Assembly: GCA_005777235.1 (NCBI GenBank)
Contig: SXND01000089.1
Span: forward strand, 1-52,090
Source: Pseudomonadota bacterium
Lineage (GTDB): Bacteria > Tectomicrobia > Entotheonellia > Entotheonellales > Entotheonellaceae
Reading direction: 5' to 3'
DNA length: 52,090 nucleotides
Shown here one piece after another: positions 22,354 through 31,132 of the stretch; position 1 is the first letter of the stretch; each line of letters opens with the position of its first letter. The translations under genes and the position numbers were made by a program. The notes beneath the pieces are model-generated. The model was not told the DNA's origin and did no database searches. It worked only from the letters and a program-made list of their open reading frames with translations.

Positions 22354-23601
22354 ATGCCGAAAACAGTACATCATGTTGTTACACATCGGGGCCGGAAACA
22401 CGGGGATGCGGATGTCCAAATCACCGTAGCTGATGATCTGGCCACTGTGCCGGGTACCCGTATGCGGGAAGCGGACGTGAGTTTTTATGCTCGCGTCTAT
22501 CCCGAAGAAACCCAGAATATCGTCAAAGCTGCCGACCGTCGTTGGGTATGGACAGTGTACCACGACGAAATGAAGATGTATCGCCAGCGTCATGACGACA
22601 TCAACGAGCCCCTCGTGGATGCCGCCGCGGTCTCCGGCGACCTCGAACCGACGGGCACGCCGACGGGTGAAGACGTCACCGAACTGATCCGCCTGAAGGC
22701 GCGTGAGATGGGTTTTGGCGAAGTCGGCTTCACGAATATGGATCGCCGGCACGTCTATACCAGCAAGAAACGCTGGGTGAAGTACGATCACGCTATCTGC
22801 GTGGCGCTGGAACAAGATTACGTGCAGACGCAAACTCTGCCTGGTATGGAAGCGGAATTTGCCCATTTCGGTACGTATGAAATCGAAGGGGCGCTGCTCC
22901 TCGATCTCGCCGACTATATCCGCTCGCTGGGCTATCATGCCCAAGTCCACAGCCCCAATGACAATAGCGCGGCATACATCCCAATGTTCGTAGCCGCCGG
23001 TCTCGGGCAGTTGGGCGCTAATGGCCAGTTGCTGTCCCCGCATTTTGGGTCACGTGCGCGTATCGCCATGATCACCACGGATGCTCCGGTGAGCTACGAT
23101 GAGCCCGTTGACTTCGGTCTCCATCAGTTCTGCCAAGAGTGCCAAGTGTGCGTCAACCGTTGCCCAGGCCGCGCGCTGGTGCGTGAGAAGGTGTGGTGGC
23201 GTGGTGTTGAGAAGAACAAGCTCATCTACGAGCGCTGCCGTCCAGTCATGGCCCGTTACGATGGCTGTGCGGTCTGTATGAAGGTGTGCCCCATTCAGCG
23301 TTTTGGTGCTCCAGCGGTTATGGAACACTATGTAGCCACCGGGCAGGTTCTTGGCAAAGGCACGGATCTGTTGGAAGGGTATTCGTTGATGGAAAAAGGC
23401 TACTTCGGACCTGGCCAGCTGCCGCAGTTTGATCGGCAGTTCTTCGAAATTCCTCATGGCCGTAACGAAGATTGGCTGGTGCAGCAGTTCAAAGAGAAGC
23501 TGATGAACCAGGGTATGCCTTCCCAGGAAGACGCCCTGAGTTTTGTGCATGAATTGCACGGTATTCTGGACAGGGGCAATACGACTATCGGCGACGAATA
23601 G
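22354..23601 (+). CDS. reductive dehalogenase-like corrinoid/iron-sulphur protein
   Basis: The ATG at 22354 (MPKTVHHVV) follows GGGAGA by 8 nt, giving 415 residues. The middle (AAGLGQLGANGQLLSPHFGSRARIAMITTDAPV, about residues 214-246) is the corrinoid-binding core shared by reductive dehalogenases and the related QueG. Two 4Fe-4S motifs follow: C260-x2-C-x2-C-x3-C-P and C305-x2-C-x3-C-P, with C295 as likely extra ligand. There is no Tat signal and no rdhB anchor, so it is a soluble type as in NpRdhA-like or catabolic proteins. A cobalamin-dependent reductive reaction is likely; the substrate is unknown. The divergent corrinoid-binding protein gene supports a B12 link. Confidence 0.85.
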   Translation: MPKTVHHVVTHRGRKHGDADVQITVADDLATVPGTRMREADVSFYARVYPEETQNIVKAADRRWVWTVYHDEMKMYRQRHDDINEPLVDAAAVSGDLEPTGTPTGEDVTELIRLKAREMGFGEVGFTNMDRRHVYTSKKRWVKYDHAICVALEQDYVQTQTLPGMEAEFAHFGTYEIEGALLLDLADYIRSLGYHAQVHSPNDNSAAYIPMFVAAGLGQLGANGQLLSPHFGSRARIAMITTDAPVSYDEPVDFGLHQFCQECQVCVNRCPGRALVREKVWWRGVEKNKLIYERCRPVMARYDGCAVCMKVCPIQRFGAPAVMEHYVATGQVLGKGTDLLEGYSLMEKGYFGPGQLPQFDRQFFEIPHGRNEDWLVQQFKEKLMNQGMPSQEDALSFVHELHGILDRGNTTIGDE

Positions 23602-23638
23602 TCCTCGATGGTGTCCAGGATGTCAGCGTAAGTGAGTG

Positions 23639-23670
23639 TATGGGGTCAGATGTGTTCCTCTGACCCCATA
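23639..23670. repeat. 12-bp-arm hairpin with GGGGTCAGA motif
   Basis: Perfect arms TATGGGGTCAGA (23639-23650) and TCTGACCCCATA (23659-23670) with an 8-nt loop. It lies between the RdhA-like gene and a small gene. The motif is seen as a dispersed repeat in many genomes; here it could also end transcription. Confidence 0.75.
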
Positions 23671-23707
23671 TTACTTTGTGGGCCAAGAGCAGAAGAGGTC
23701 AAAAAGC

Positions 23708-23893
23708 ATGTTTGATAAAGCACACATTGAAGCATTGTTTGGAGAGATTGAGAACAGCTGGCGCGGGAAAGATGAATTCGAAGCTATCTCACGTCAGGCG
23801 CATTTGGGTATTGCGTACGCCGATGCTGGACGTTCCTTAGAGAAGATCGACTCTCGAGTGGTTGCACTCATCGAGAAGCACAAGCCGAAATAA
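23708..23893 (+). CDS. hypothetical protein, 61 aa
   Basis: The ATG at 23708 (MFDKAHIEALFGEIENSW) has AGAAGAGG upstream. It is a small, mostly helical, charged cytoplasmic protein, with HLGIAYADAGRSLEKIDSRV in the second half. I do not recognise it. Good codon use and ribosome-binding site support it as real. It follows the RdhA-like gene at 106 bp, with a hairpin between, so it may be a separate unit. Confidence 0.55.
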   Translation: MFDKAHIEALFGEIENSWRGKDEFEAISRQAHLGIAYADAGRSLEKIDSRVVALIEKHKPK

Positions 23894-23942
23894 CCGTGAC
23901 GGCTGTGTGGGTCAATGGCTAGGAGAGCGAAACAGGCATGCC

Positions 23943-23988
23943 ACGGAGGGCGTTAGGCTTGTAACCCCACCCAAGCTGACGCCCCCGT
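23943..23988. terminator. terminator-like hairpin
   Basis: Imperfect arms ACGGAGGGCGTTAGGCTTG and CAAGCTGACGCCCCCGT form a long stem between the convergent 61-aa gene and the DinB-like gene. No T tract. Confidence 0.45.
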
Positions 23989-24011
23989 AGACTGTGGGTC
24001 ATTGTAGATGT

Positions 24012-24527
24012 TTAACGTTGTCCAGGATTTTGTGCAGCGTACCCAAACTTATGTGCAGGGCCCGTATCCTCAACACCCGTCTGCAACGCCTTGACCTGTT
24101 CCTGCCAATGCGGCGCAATCACTTCCAGGCGCTGCTGCAACGACCGACTCTGGCCATCTCCCATGACTAAGATCACCGCACTCGGATCCGAGCAGGCTTG
24201 CGCCGCTTTGACGAGTTTGGTGTGTGCCTCACGCCCCATGGCCAAGAGTTGCTGCAGATTTTTGGCAGCAAAGCGTCCTACCGCCCGAGCATTCATCTCG
24301 TCCACCGAAGCATAAATCCGATACGGGGCCCCTCCCGACGCGACGGATTCGAGCCCTTCGAGCGTCACTTGGTGCCACCACACCATCTGGCATAAAATCT
24401 CACGCGGGCCGTAACGTCCAAGTTTAACCTTGGATGTGCTTCCTGGACCCTCAAAATAGGCCAGCCCGCTCCCTACACTTTGTTCGAGAGTGCCCACGAG
24501 ATCTTCAAGTTGCTGAGTTGCCGCCAT
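24012..24527 (-). CDS. DinB/DfsB-like four-helix protein
   Basis: The start at ATG 24527 (MAATQQLEDLVGTLEQS) has GGGAGGAAGG upstream, giving 171 residues; the upstream in-frame extension looks non-coding. The helix REILCQMVWWHQVTLEGL, with a W-W-H at the place of the usual A-H-x-x-x-W, and the overall all-helical pattern suggest the DinB/maleylpyruvate isomerase/ClbS-DfsB superfamily of small-molecule or detoxification proteins. The three metal-binding histidines typical of active DinB proteins are not all apparent. Function uncertain. It is convergent with the 61-aa gene. Confidence 0.5.
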   Translation of the reverse strand: MAATQQLEDLVGTLEQSVGSGLAYFEGPGSTSKVKLGRYGPREILCQMVWWHQVTLEGLESVASGGAPYRIYASVDEMNARAVGRFAAKNLQQLLAMGREAHTKLVKAAQACSDPSAVILVMGDGQSRSLQQRLEVIAPHWQEQVKALQTGVEDTGPAHKFGYAAQNPGQR

Positions 24528-24799
24528 GACGAAACCTTCCTCCCAAGAAACAGTCCACAACGCCCACCGATCACTATGTACGGTACGCCGAGAGTATACA
24601 CTACGTGCCCTGCAATCTACAGCGCTTCTTGCTGCGTTGCCAACATAATTTTTTTTCTCTGCGGTAATGACTGGATAATCCCTGCAAAATCGGCTATAAA
24701 AAGGCACCGTGTGGTGTGAACCTCCCGCATGCGCTCTACGTTGAGCCTATGTGTATGAGGCTAGGCTGTCCACCAAGTCACCAGAGGAAGATCCCATTT

Positions 24800-25162
24800 A
24801 TGGACGAAAAAATCATTCTTGCGGAGTTGACACCTGCAGTCAATGCACTCAGAACACTCTCCTTGGTCGCTCTCGACCTGGAAGACCCCCATCCTATGGC
24901 CTTGCCGGAATTGCCCGAAGCCGAGAAAGTGGTGGTCTACGATCGGCAGATGGCGGCTATTGCCGCGCAGGTCAATCCCAGCCATCGCAAGCTGCTCGAT
25001 GCTTCCGCAGGTGAATATCGGTGTGGCTTTCCTGATCGTGCCGTGATCCATCTCCAAGAGCTCCTCACCCATTTTACTAAGGATCCTGAGTATATCTCCG
25101 TATTCTCCTCCGCCGCACAAAATCGCTTCAAACTCTTCATGCGGAGTCTGCACGACGTGTAG
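24800..25162 (+). CDS. hypothetical protein, 120 aa
   Basis: The ATG at 24800 (MDEKIILAELTPAVNAL) follows AGAGGAAGATCC. It is a helical acidic protein with DLEDPHPMALPELPEAEKVV, MAAIAAQVNPSHRKLLDASA and a C-terminal helix ending LFMRSLHDV. There is no signal peptide, membrane segment or recognised motif. The gene stands alone between the DinB-like gene (divergent) and the alpha/beta hydrolase gene (172 bp downstream). I do not recognise it. Confidence 0.5.
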   Translation: MDEKIILAELTPAVNALRTLSLVALDLEDPHPMALPELPEAEKVVVYDRQMAAIAAQVNPSHRKLLDASAGEYRCGFPDRAVIHLQELLTHFTKDPEYISVFSSAAQNRFKLFMRSLHDV

Positions 25163-25334
25163 CATGTCGGTGTGACCTCATACGCCAAGACAGGCCGACC
25201 GCCTCAAGCAACATTTGAACGGTTCGGCCTCCTCTTCCCTCTTACAACAACCATCCCTCCCTGTTGCCATACGCTCTCACGCCATCAATTAGCAGTTTCC
25301 GGCGCAGGAACCTTGTACGGAAAGGAGAGTCCCC

Positions 25335-27332
25335 GTGCCCGTTATCAGCCTGGACATCATACAGCGTCGCCCTTTTATGGAGGGTCACCCCTTTGGCGCC
25401 AGCGGGCCATATCAGCTGCTCGAAGGCCGCGTGCAGTTCGCGATAGACCCACTCCATACCTGCAATGCCGCCATCACCGATGTGACACTCGCGCCCAGGG
25501 ATGCTGTGGGCATGGTGCACTTTTCCGCCCACTTTGCCATGCTCCAGCCGCTTGACCCGGCACGCGGTAATCGACGCCTGCTGTTTGATGTGGTCAATCG
25601 GGGACGCAAAACGGTCCTCAGCTTGTTCAATAGTGCGCCGCGGCCTCTTGACCCCACTACACCCCTAGATCCGGGGAATGGCTTTCTGATGCGTCATGGT
25701 TATACAGTGGCCTGGTGTGGTTGGCAGGCCGACGTCCCATCCCTCCCCGGCTTGATGGGCCTGCAGGCTCCGGAAGCGCTCGGGCCAGACGGCGCACCCC
25801 TGGTCGGCAAGATCCTGAGCCAATTCCAGGCGGACGAAGGGGTATCGATGTTCTACCTGGCCGACCGGCAACACCTCCCACACCCAGCAGCCACGCTGGA
25901 CGATCCAGAGGCTGTCCTGTACGTGCGGGACCATCCGAATGCCCCGGCGCGCCCGATGCCACGTGAGGCGTGGTCTTTTGTCCAACTGGATGGGGCCCCA
26001 GATCCGCACTATGTCGCCCTCGCCGGCGGCTTTGAGGCGGGCAAGGTGTATCAGGTGGTCTATACCACGCGTGGTAGCCGTGTGGTGGGCCTTGGCTTTG
26101 CCGCGGTACGGGACATCGTCTCGTTCCTCAAATATGCCTCCGCTGGCTCTGGGAATCCGTGTGCAGACACCCTGGATTATGCCTATGCCTTTGGCGTCTC
26201 CCAGAGCGGTCGCTTTTTGCGCCAGATGATCCATCTGGGATTAAATGAGGATGAGGAGGAACGCATGGCCTTGGACGGCCTCATCCCACATGTGGCTGGC
26301 GGCATGCGTGGCGAGTTTAATCTGCGCTTTGGTCAGCCCTCCAAAGACGTCTGCTACATCATCCCGGAGCTGTTTCCTTTTACGGATACGCCGCAAACAG
26401 ACCCGGTCACGGGGCAAACTGGCGCGCTCCTGGAGCGCCTGGCGGCACGTGGTCCGCTCCCCAAGATCATGTTTACGAACACCTCGGCCGAATACTGGCG
26501 TGGGGATGCCGCCCTCATTCATACGGACCTGGAGCACATGACCGATGCGCCGGAATCCGCCGCAGTACGGCGGTATCATTTTGCCGGATCACAGCACGGT
26601 GCTGGAGTGTTTCCGCCTCTGAGCGTACGTCCCGCCGATGGCCTGCGCGGCCAGCTGCCCTTCAACACGGTGGACTACACGCCGCTCTTGCGCGCGGCAC
26701 TGACCCAGATGGATCGCTGGGTCACGACCGGCGAAGCGCCAGCCCCGAGTTGCCACCCACGCCTGGCGGATGGCAGTGCGGTGCCCTCGCACACCCTCGC
26801 CGCGACATTCCGTGCCATTCCTAGGGTACAGTTCCCACCACGCATGCTACAAGCCCTGCGCTTAGACTACGGCCCGGAGACTGCCCTGGGACGCACGCTG
26901 ACTTTACCCGCGGTGGAGGGTGAGGCGTATCCGGCTCTAGTGGCGGCTGTCGATGCCGATGGGAACGAAGTGGCCGGAATTCGGTTGCCCGATGTCACCA
27001 CACCGGTGGCCACACACACGGGCTGGAATCTCCGGCATCAAGACGTCGGGAACCCGGAACTGGTCATTGGCATTACCGGTGGTCTGGCGGGCTGGACGCT
27101 GCCATTTCCGGCCACCCAGGCAGCGCGGGAAGCCAGTGGGGATCCGCGCCGGTCGATTGCCGAGCGCTATGCATCGCGGGAAGCTTTCCTGGCGCAGGTG
27201 CACTCTGCGACGCAAGCCCTGATTGCCGAGGGCTATGTGCTTGCAGAAGATCTCAACAGCATCGTCGCCGGGGCAGGACGCCGCTACGATCTGTTCCGCG
27301 CTGCCGTAGAGCCTGATGAGCAGAGCACATAA
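25335..27332 (+). CDS. alpha/beta hydrolase-domain protein (Abhydrolase_10 type)
   Basis: It starts at GTG 25335 (MPVISLDIIQRRPFMEG) after AAAGGAGAG; 665 residues. The N-terminal beta-rich part (VNRGRKTVLSLFNSAPR, GNGFLMRHGYTVAWCGWQ) and the following DYAYAFGVSQSGRFLRQM, where G-V-S-Q-S-G carries the likely nucleophile Ser, match a family of large uncharacterised hydrolases common in environmental bacteria. No signal peptide is seen. Esterase activity is plausible; the substrate is unknown. It ends 121 bp before the squalene-hopene cyclase gene but its stop precedes a dyad and promoter-like sequence, so it is probably not in that operon. Confidence 0.75.
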   Translation: MPVISLDIIQRRPFMEGHPFGASGPYQLLEGRVQFAIDPLHTCNAAITDVTLAPRDAVGMVHFSAHFAMLQPLDPARGNRRLLFDVVNRGRKTVLSLFNSAPRPLDPTTPLDPGNGFLMRHGYTVAWCGWQADVPSLPGLMGLQAPEALGPDGAPLVGKILSQFQADEGVSMFYLADRQHLPHPAATLDDPEAVLYVRDHPNAPARPMPREAWSFVQLDGAPDPHYVALAGGFEAGKVYQVVYTTRGSRVVGLGFAAVRDIVSFLKYASAGSGNPCADTLDYAYAFGVSQSGRFLRQMIHLGLNEDEEERMALDGLIPHVAGGMRGEFNLRFGQPSKDVCYIIPELFPFTDTPQTDPVTGQTGALLERLAARGPLPKIMFTNTSAEYWRGDAALIHTDLEHMTDAPESAAVRRYHFAGSQHGAGVFPPLSVRPADGLRGQLPFNTVDYTPLLRAALTQMDRWVTTGEAPAPSCHPRLADGSAVPSHTLAATFRAIPRVQFPPRMLQALRLDYGPETALGRTLTLPAVEGEAYPALVAAVDADGNEVAGIRLPDVTTPVATHTGWNLRHQDVGNPELVIGITGGLAGWTLPFPATQAAREASGDPRRSIAERYASREAFLAQVHSATQALIAEGYVLAEDLNSIVAGAGRRYDLFRAAVEPDEQST

Positions 27333-27351
27333 TTGTCATTGTGCTTGACAA
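27333..27351 (+). promoter_or_regulatory. dyad over a TTGACA box upstream of shc
   Basis: TTGTCA (27333-27338), 7 nt, TGACAA (27346-27351): a symmetric site overlapping a perfect -35 box TTGACA (27345-27350). A weak -10 (TACATC, 27369-27374) lies 18 bp further on. It could be the operator/promoter of the hopanoid genes. Confidence 0.35.
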
Positions 27352-27453
27352 ATTGTATGAGCATGATGTACATCTTGGCGCAAATGTAAAACTGCGAGGT
27401 TGCCTTGCCCTGTAACCGACAACCTCGCGCACGCGCACAGGAGGAGAGAGAGC

Positions 27454-29355
27454 ATGCATGGTGTCCAGCCTGATCGGCTGTCACAGGCCATCAGGCGTTC
27501 GCAAGACTATGTCTTATCACAGCAACTGCCAGAGGGATACTGGGTAGGAGAACTCGAAGCGAACACAACGCTGACCTCCGAATACCTGTTGTTCCGTCGC
27601 CTGCTTGGCCTGGTCGATACGAAACGTGAACAGAAATGTGTGCGCTATCTCCTCTCGCAGCAGCAAGCCGATGGTGGCTGGAATTTGTATTATGGCGGCC
27701 CCGGCGAGATCAGCGCCAGTACTGAAGCCTATCTGGCCATGCGCGTGGCTGGGGTCAATGCCCAGGAACCGGCGATGCAGCGTGCCAGTCAGTTTATTCT
27801 CTCCCAGGGTGGTGCGACGAAGACGCGCGTTTTTACGAAGATTTTTCTCGCTTTATTCGGGCAATACGATTGGCGTGGGATTCCGGTCATTCCGCCTGAG
27901 ATTATCTTCTTACCGCGTTCGTTCTATATTAATGTCTACGAATTTTCCAGCTGGTCGCGCAGTGTGATTGTGCCGCTCAGCATCGTCTTCGCCAAAAAGC
28001 CGCTGTATCCCCTCCCCGCAGAACGCAGTGTGGAGGAATTATTCCTCGAGCCCTGTGGACCGGCGCGCTATGCCATGCCTAACCGCGAGCGCGGGCTGAA
28101 TTGGGGCACGTTCTTTGTGTTGCTTGACAGCTTCCTCAAACTTTCGGAAAAATACACCTTGCAGACGTTTCGTGATGCTGCCATGCGCCGTGCGGAACAG
28201 TGGACGCTTGAGCATCAGGACCACACGGGAGATTGGGGTGGTATCATGCCCGCCATGATGAACTCGGTCCTGGCGCTGTTTAGCTTAGGGTATCGTCTGG
28301 ACTCGCCGCCCGTGGCCAAAGGTTTGAAGGCTATCGAACGCTTTGGCATCGAAACAGCCGACACGTTCCGCCTGCAGTCGTGCGTCTCACCCGTGTGGGA
28401 TACTGTCTTGTCCATCACCGCCTTGGCCGACGCTGGCGTGCCACGCACGCATCCGGATATTCGCCGCGCTATGCAATGGATCGTCGGGAAACAAGTGTTG
28501 CGCGAGGGTGATTGGAAGGTGAAAAATCAGCGCGGCCAGCCTGGAGGCTGGGCGTTCGAATTCAATAACGACTTTTATCCTGATAACGACGATACGACCG
28601 CCGTGCTCATAGCGTTGAACAAAGCGGGCTTGCCAGACGAGGAAAAAGGCGAGGTCTTTCAGCGGGGTCTGCAATGGTTGTTGAGCATGCAGTGTGATGA
28701 CGGTGGCTGGGGCGCTTTTGATTTGAATAACAATAAGGCCATCCTCAACAAAATTCCGTTTGCCGATTTAGAGTCCATGCTGGATCCCAGTACCTCCGAC
28801 CTCACGGGGCGGGCGCTCGAATTGCTCGGGCTCATTGGGTTTCCGCGTACCCATCCTCTTGTCAGCAAGGCGCTACGCTTTGTGCAAGACAATCAGGAGC
28901 CTGACGGGGCCTGGTACGGCCGTTGGGGCGTCAATTATCTCTACGGTACCTGCCATGTGTTGTGTGGCCTGCGCTCGGTGCATGAGCCGATGCAGCAGCC
29001 TTATATCCAGCGCGCGATGCACTGGCTCCTGGCGCATCAAAACGCCGATGGGGGATGGGGGGAGACCTGCCGTTCGTACGAAGATCCCACCCTGCGTGGT
29101 GTGGGCGTTAGCACGGCGTCCCAGACGGCGTGGGCGTTAATGGGTTTGCTGGCGGCAGGGGCGGGACGCCAGGAGGCCGTCACCCGCGGGGTGGATTTTT
29201 TGCTCCGCACGCAAACAGCCACGGGCTCATGGTATGAACCCGAATTTACCGGCACGGGCTTCCCCAAGTATTTTTTTATTAAATACCACATGTATCAACA
29301 CTATTTTCCGCTGATGGCGCTCGCACGCTATCGTCAGAGTCTCTTGGATGCGTAG
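27454..29355 (+). CDS. shc: squalene-hopene cyclase
   Basis: The start at ATG 27454 (MHGVQPDRLSQAIRRSQ) has AGGAGGAGAG upstream; 633 residues, normal length. The enzyme cyclises squalene to hopene/hopanol as a monotopic membrane protein. The catalytic D-x-D-D-T motif is D377-N-D-D-T. Repeated Q-W motifs are clear: QQADGGWNLYYGGPGEI, DHTGDWGG, CDDGGWGAFDLNNN, DGAWYGRWGVNYLYGT, NADGGWGETC, TGSWYEPEFTGTGFP, and the C-terminal Y-F-F-I-K-Y-H-M-Y-Q-H-Y-F. It opens the hopanoid block with hpnG 54 bp downstream. Squalene-synthesis genes (hpnCDE) are not in the window. Confidence 0.96.
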   Translation: MHGVQPDRLSQAIRRSQDYVLSQQLPEGYWVGELEANTTLTSEYLLFRRLLGLVDTKREQKCVRYLLSQQQADGGWNLYYGGPGEISASTEAYLAMRVAGVNAQEPAMQRASQFILSQGGATKTRVFTKIFLALFGQYDWRGIPVIPPEIIFLPRSFYINVYEFSSWSRSVIVPLSIVFAKKPLYPLPAERSVEELFLEPCGPARYAMPNRERGLNWGTFFVLLDSFLKLSEKYTLQTFRDAAMRRAEQWTLEHQDHTGDWGGIMPAMMNSVLALFSLGYRLDSPPVAKGLKAIERFGIETADTFRLQSCVSPVWDTVLSITALADAGVPRTHPDIRRAMQWIVGKQVLREGDWKVKNQRGQPGGWAFEFNNDFYPDNDDTTAVLIALNKAGLPDEEKGEVFQRGLQWLLSMQCDDGGWGAFDLNNNKAILNKIPFADLESMLDPSTSDLTGRALELLGLIGFPRTHPLVSKALRFVQDNQEPDGAWYGRWGVNYLYGTCHVLCGLRSVHEPMQQPYIQRAMHWLLAHQNADGGWGETCRSYEDPTLRGVGVSTASQTAWALMGLLAAGAGRQEAVTRGVDFLLRTQTATGSWYEPEFTGTGFPKYFFIKYHMYQHYFPLMALARYRQSLLDA

Positions 29356-29409
29356 AGACGGTGCGCAAATACAAGAGCTTGGCCTGGAGGCTACGCTAGG
29401 AAACGCTGC

Positions 29410-30168
29410 ATGGCTGGTTCTCTCGCAATCCTTACGGCGTGCGCACATGAAGCACAGCTCGTGCGCCGCGCGCTCCAGGACCAACGGCAGCTCAGCTGCG
29501 AGGTTGGCTCGCTGTGGCAGGGCACTGTCCATCGCCAAGAGGTCACCCTCCTCCAGTGCGGCATGGGAGCCGCGCGGGCAGCCCAGGGTGTCCGTTGGCT
29601 CCACAAACACGCGCACCTGACTGGCGTGCTCAGTGTAGGCTTCGCTGGCGGCTTACAGGCGGACCTCGGCGTCGGGGATGCTCTGCTCAGTACGCATGTC
29701 TTCGCCCAAGACATTGACGCTCCCATCCTCCATCCTGATGCGCGTCTGGCACACGTCGCCACGATGGCGGTGGCCCAGACCGCTATCGTGAGTCATGCTG
29801 GTACCCTGTTGAGTACCACGGCAGTGCTGGCGCAGGCGGCAGTCAAGCAGATGGTTGGACGTCTCTCGGGTGCCCTCGCTGTGGATATGGAATCCTACAG
29901 TGTGGGACAGACCGCCACGACGTGTCAGCTACCCTTTGCCGTGTTACGGACGATCTTTGATCCCGTGCACGAAGATTTTGCCCTGCCAGTGGCGACCTGT
30001 ACCACAGTCACCGGCTCTCTCCAGCCTGTGCGTCTGGCGGGCTGCCTCTGCGCGCAGCCGTGGCTGTTGTCCAAGCTGCCGTACTGGTGGTGGGCCTCCC
30101 GTGTCGCCGGACGCCATTTACAACAATGGTTACAGGCTTTTTTCCTCCTTGTGGAACAAGGAGCATGA
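29410..30168 (+). CDS. hpnG: hopanoid-associated phosphorylase HpnG
   Basis: A 252-residue member of the nucleoside phosphorylase/PNP-UDP family: AILTACAHEAQLVRRAL at the N-terminus, CGMGAARAAQGVRWL, VLSVGFAGGLQADLGVGDAL, and AVDMESYSV (the M-E of the ribose-binding site). HpnG removes adenine from adenosyl-hopane to give ribosyl-hopane, the step after HpnH. The N-terminal ATG at 29410 gives the right length. Its place directly after shc supports the assignment over a general purine or MTA nucleosidase. The C-terminal tail (KLPYWWWASRVAGRHLQQWL) is aromatic and may touch the membrane. Confidence 0.85.
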   Translation: MAGSLAILTACAHEAQLVRRALQDQRQLSCEVGSLWQGTVHRQEVTLLQCGMGAARAAQGVRWLHKHAHLTGVLSVGFAGGLQADLGVGDALLSTHVFAQDIDAPILHPDARLAHVATMAVAQTAIVSHAGTLLSTTAVLAQAAVKQMVGRLSGALAVDMESYSVGQTATTCQLPFAVLRTIFDPVHEDFALPVATCTTVTGSLQPVRLAGCLCAQPWLLSKLPYWWWASRVAGRHLQQWLQAFFLLVEQGA

Positions 30169-30244
30169 TATCCTGGCGCATCGCAGCCCTGCGGGCTGTG
30201 CGCTTCCCGGCGTATGACCCCAACCCTTAGAAAGGAAAGCGGTT

Positions 30245-30958
30245 ATGCCTATTGCTCAACGGTTTGTTGCAGAAATTATTGGCACCTTCTGGCTAGTTTT
30301 CGGTGGTTGCGGGAGTGCTGTGCTAGCGGCGGCATTTCCTAATGGGGGTATTGGCCTGCATGGCGTGTCCCTCGCCTTTGGTCTCACCGTCTTAACCATG
30401 GCCTACACCATTGGCCACATTTCTGGTTGTCACTTAAACCCGGCTGTGTCTGTAGGGCTCTGCGTTGGACGGCGTTTTCCGGCGAGAGACGTCCTACCCT
30501 ATATTATTGCACAGCTCATCGGTGCGATTGTGGCGGCGTGGCTCCTGTCCGTGATTGCCAGTGGGCAGGCCGGATTTGATGTGGTGAAGAGCGGCTTGGC
30601 CTCCAATGGTTATGATGCGCATTCGCCTGGTAAATATGCCATGAGTGCTGGCTTTGTGGCCGAAGCAGTCCTGACGTTCATGTTTCTGCTGATCATCCAC
30701 GGCGCAACAGACAAGCGTGCCCCGAAGGGCTTTGCCCCGATTGCCATTGGTCTGGCTTTGGCTCTCATCCATCTCATCGGTATTCCGGTGACCAATGTGT
30801 CGGTGAATCCGGCCCGGAGTACAGGTCCAGCCCTCATGGTGGGTGGGTGGGCCTTAGAACAACTCTGGTTGTTTTGGGTGGCTCCCCTCGTGGGTGCGAT
30901 TCTGGCAGGGATTGTCTACCCGGCAATCTCCGGTGGGGCCGAGGCTGGTAGCGACTAA
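30245..30958 (+). CDS. aqpZ: aquaporin Z-type water channel
   Basis: This 237-residue inner-membrane MIP protein has six hydrophobic segments and both pore NPA boxes: HLNPAVS (N65-A67) and SVNPARS (N188-A190). The N-terminus [19 protein letters not shown] is that of AqpZ. Next to the second NPA, A-R-S carries the constriction Arg, and the TSVNPARS-like context fits a water rather than a glycerol channel. GAAAGGAAAGCGGTT precedes the ATG. It lies inside the hopanoid block, between hpnG and hpnA, bounded downstream by a large palindromic repeat. Confidence 0.93.
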   Translation: MPIAQRFVAEIIGTFWLVFGGCGSAVLAAAFPNGGIGLHGVSLAFGLTVLTMAYTIGHISGCHLNPAVSVGLCVGRRFPARDVLPYIIAQLIGAIVAAWLLSVIASGQAGFDVVKSGLASNGYDAHSPGKYAMSAGFVAEAVLTFMFLLIIHGATDKRAPKGFAPIAIGLALALIHLIGIPVTNVSVNPARSTGPALMVGGWALEQLWLFWVAPLVGAILAGIVYPAISGGAEAGSD

Positions 30959-30973
30959 AGATGTGACCTAGTA

Positions 30974-31093
30974 CCTCAACCGAGCTCATGTGCGACGTAC
31001 CCTGGGAGCGCCACGCTCCAGCGTGGCTTCGGGAGCCGGGCTGGAGCCCGGCGATCCCAGGAGGCAGTACCTGGCAACACAGCTCGGTTAAGG
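30974..31093. repeat. nested palindromic repeat element, 120 bp
   Basis: Outer arms CCTCAACCGAGCT (30974-30986) and AGCTCGGTTAAGG (31081-31093) pair with one mismatch. Inside are a CTGGGA/TCCCAG pair (from 31002 to 31060) and two GC hairpins, GCCACGCTCCAGCGTGGC and GCCGGGCTGGAGCCCGGC. It separates aqpZ from hpnA and could end transcription. Confidence 0.75.
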
Positions 31094-31132
31094 CACGAGT
31101 GTCTCTATGGCCGCCGCGTGGAGGGGAGGTCG

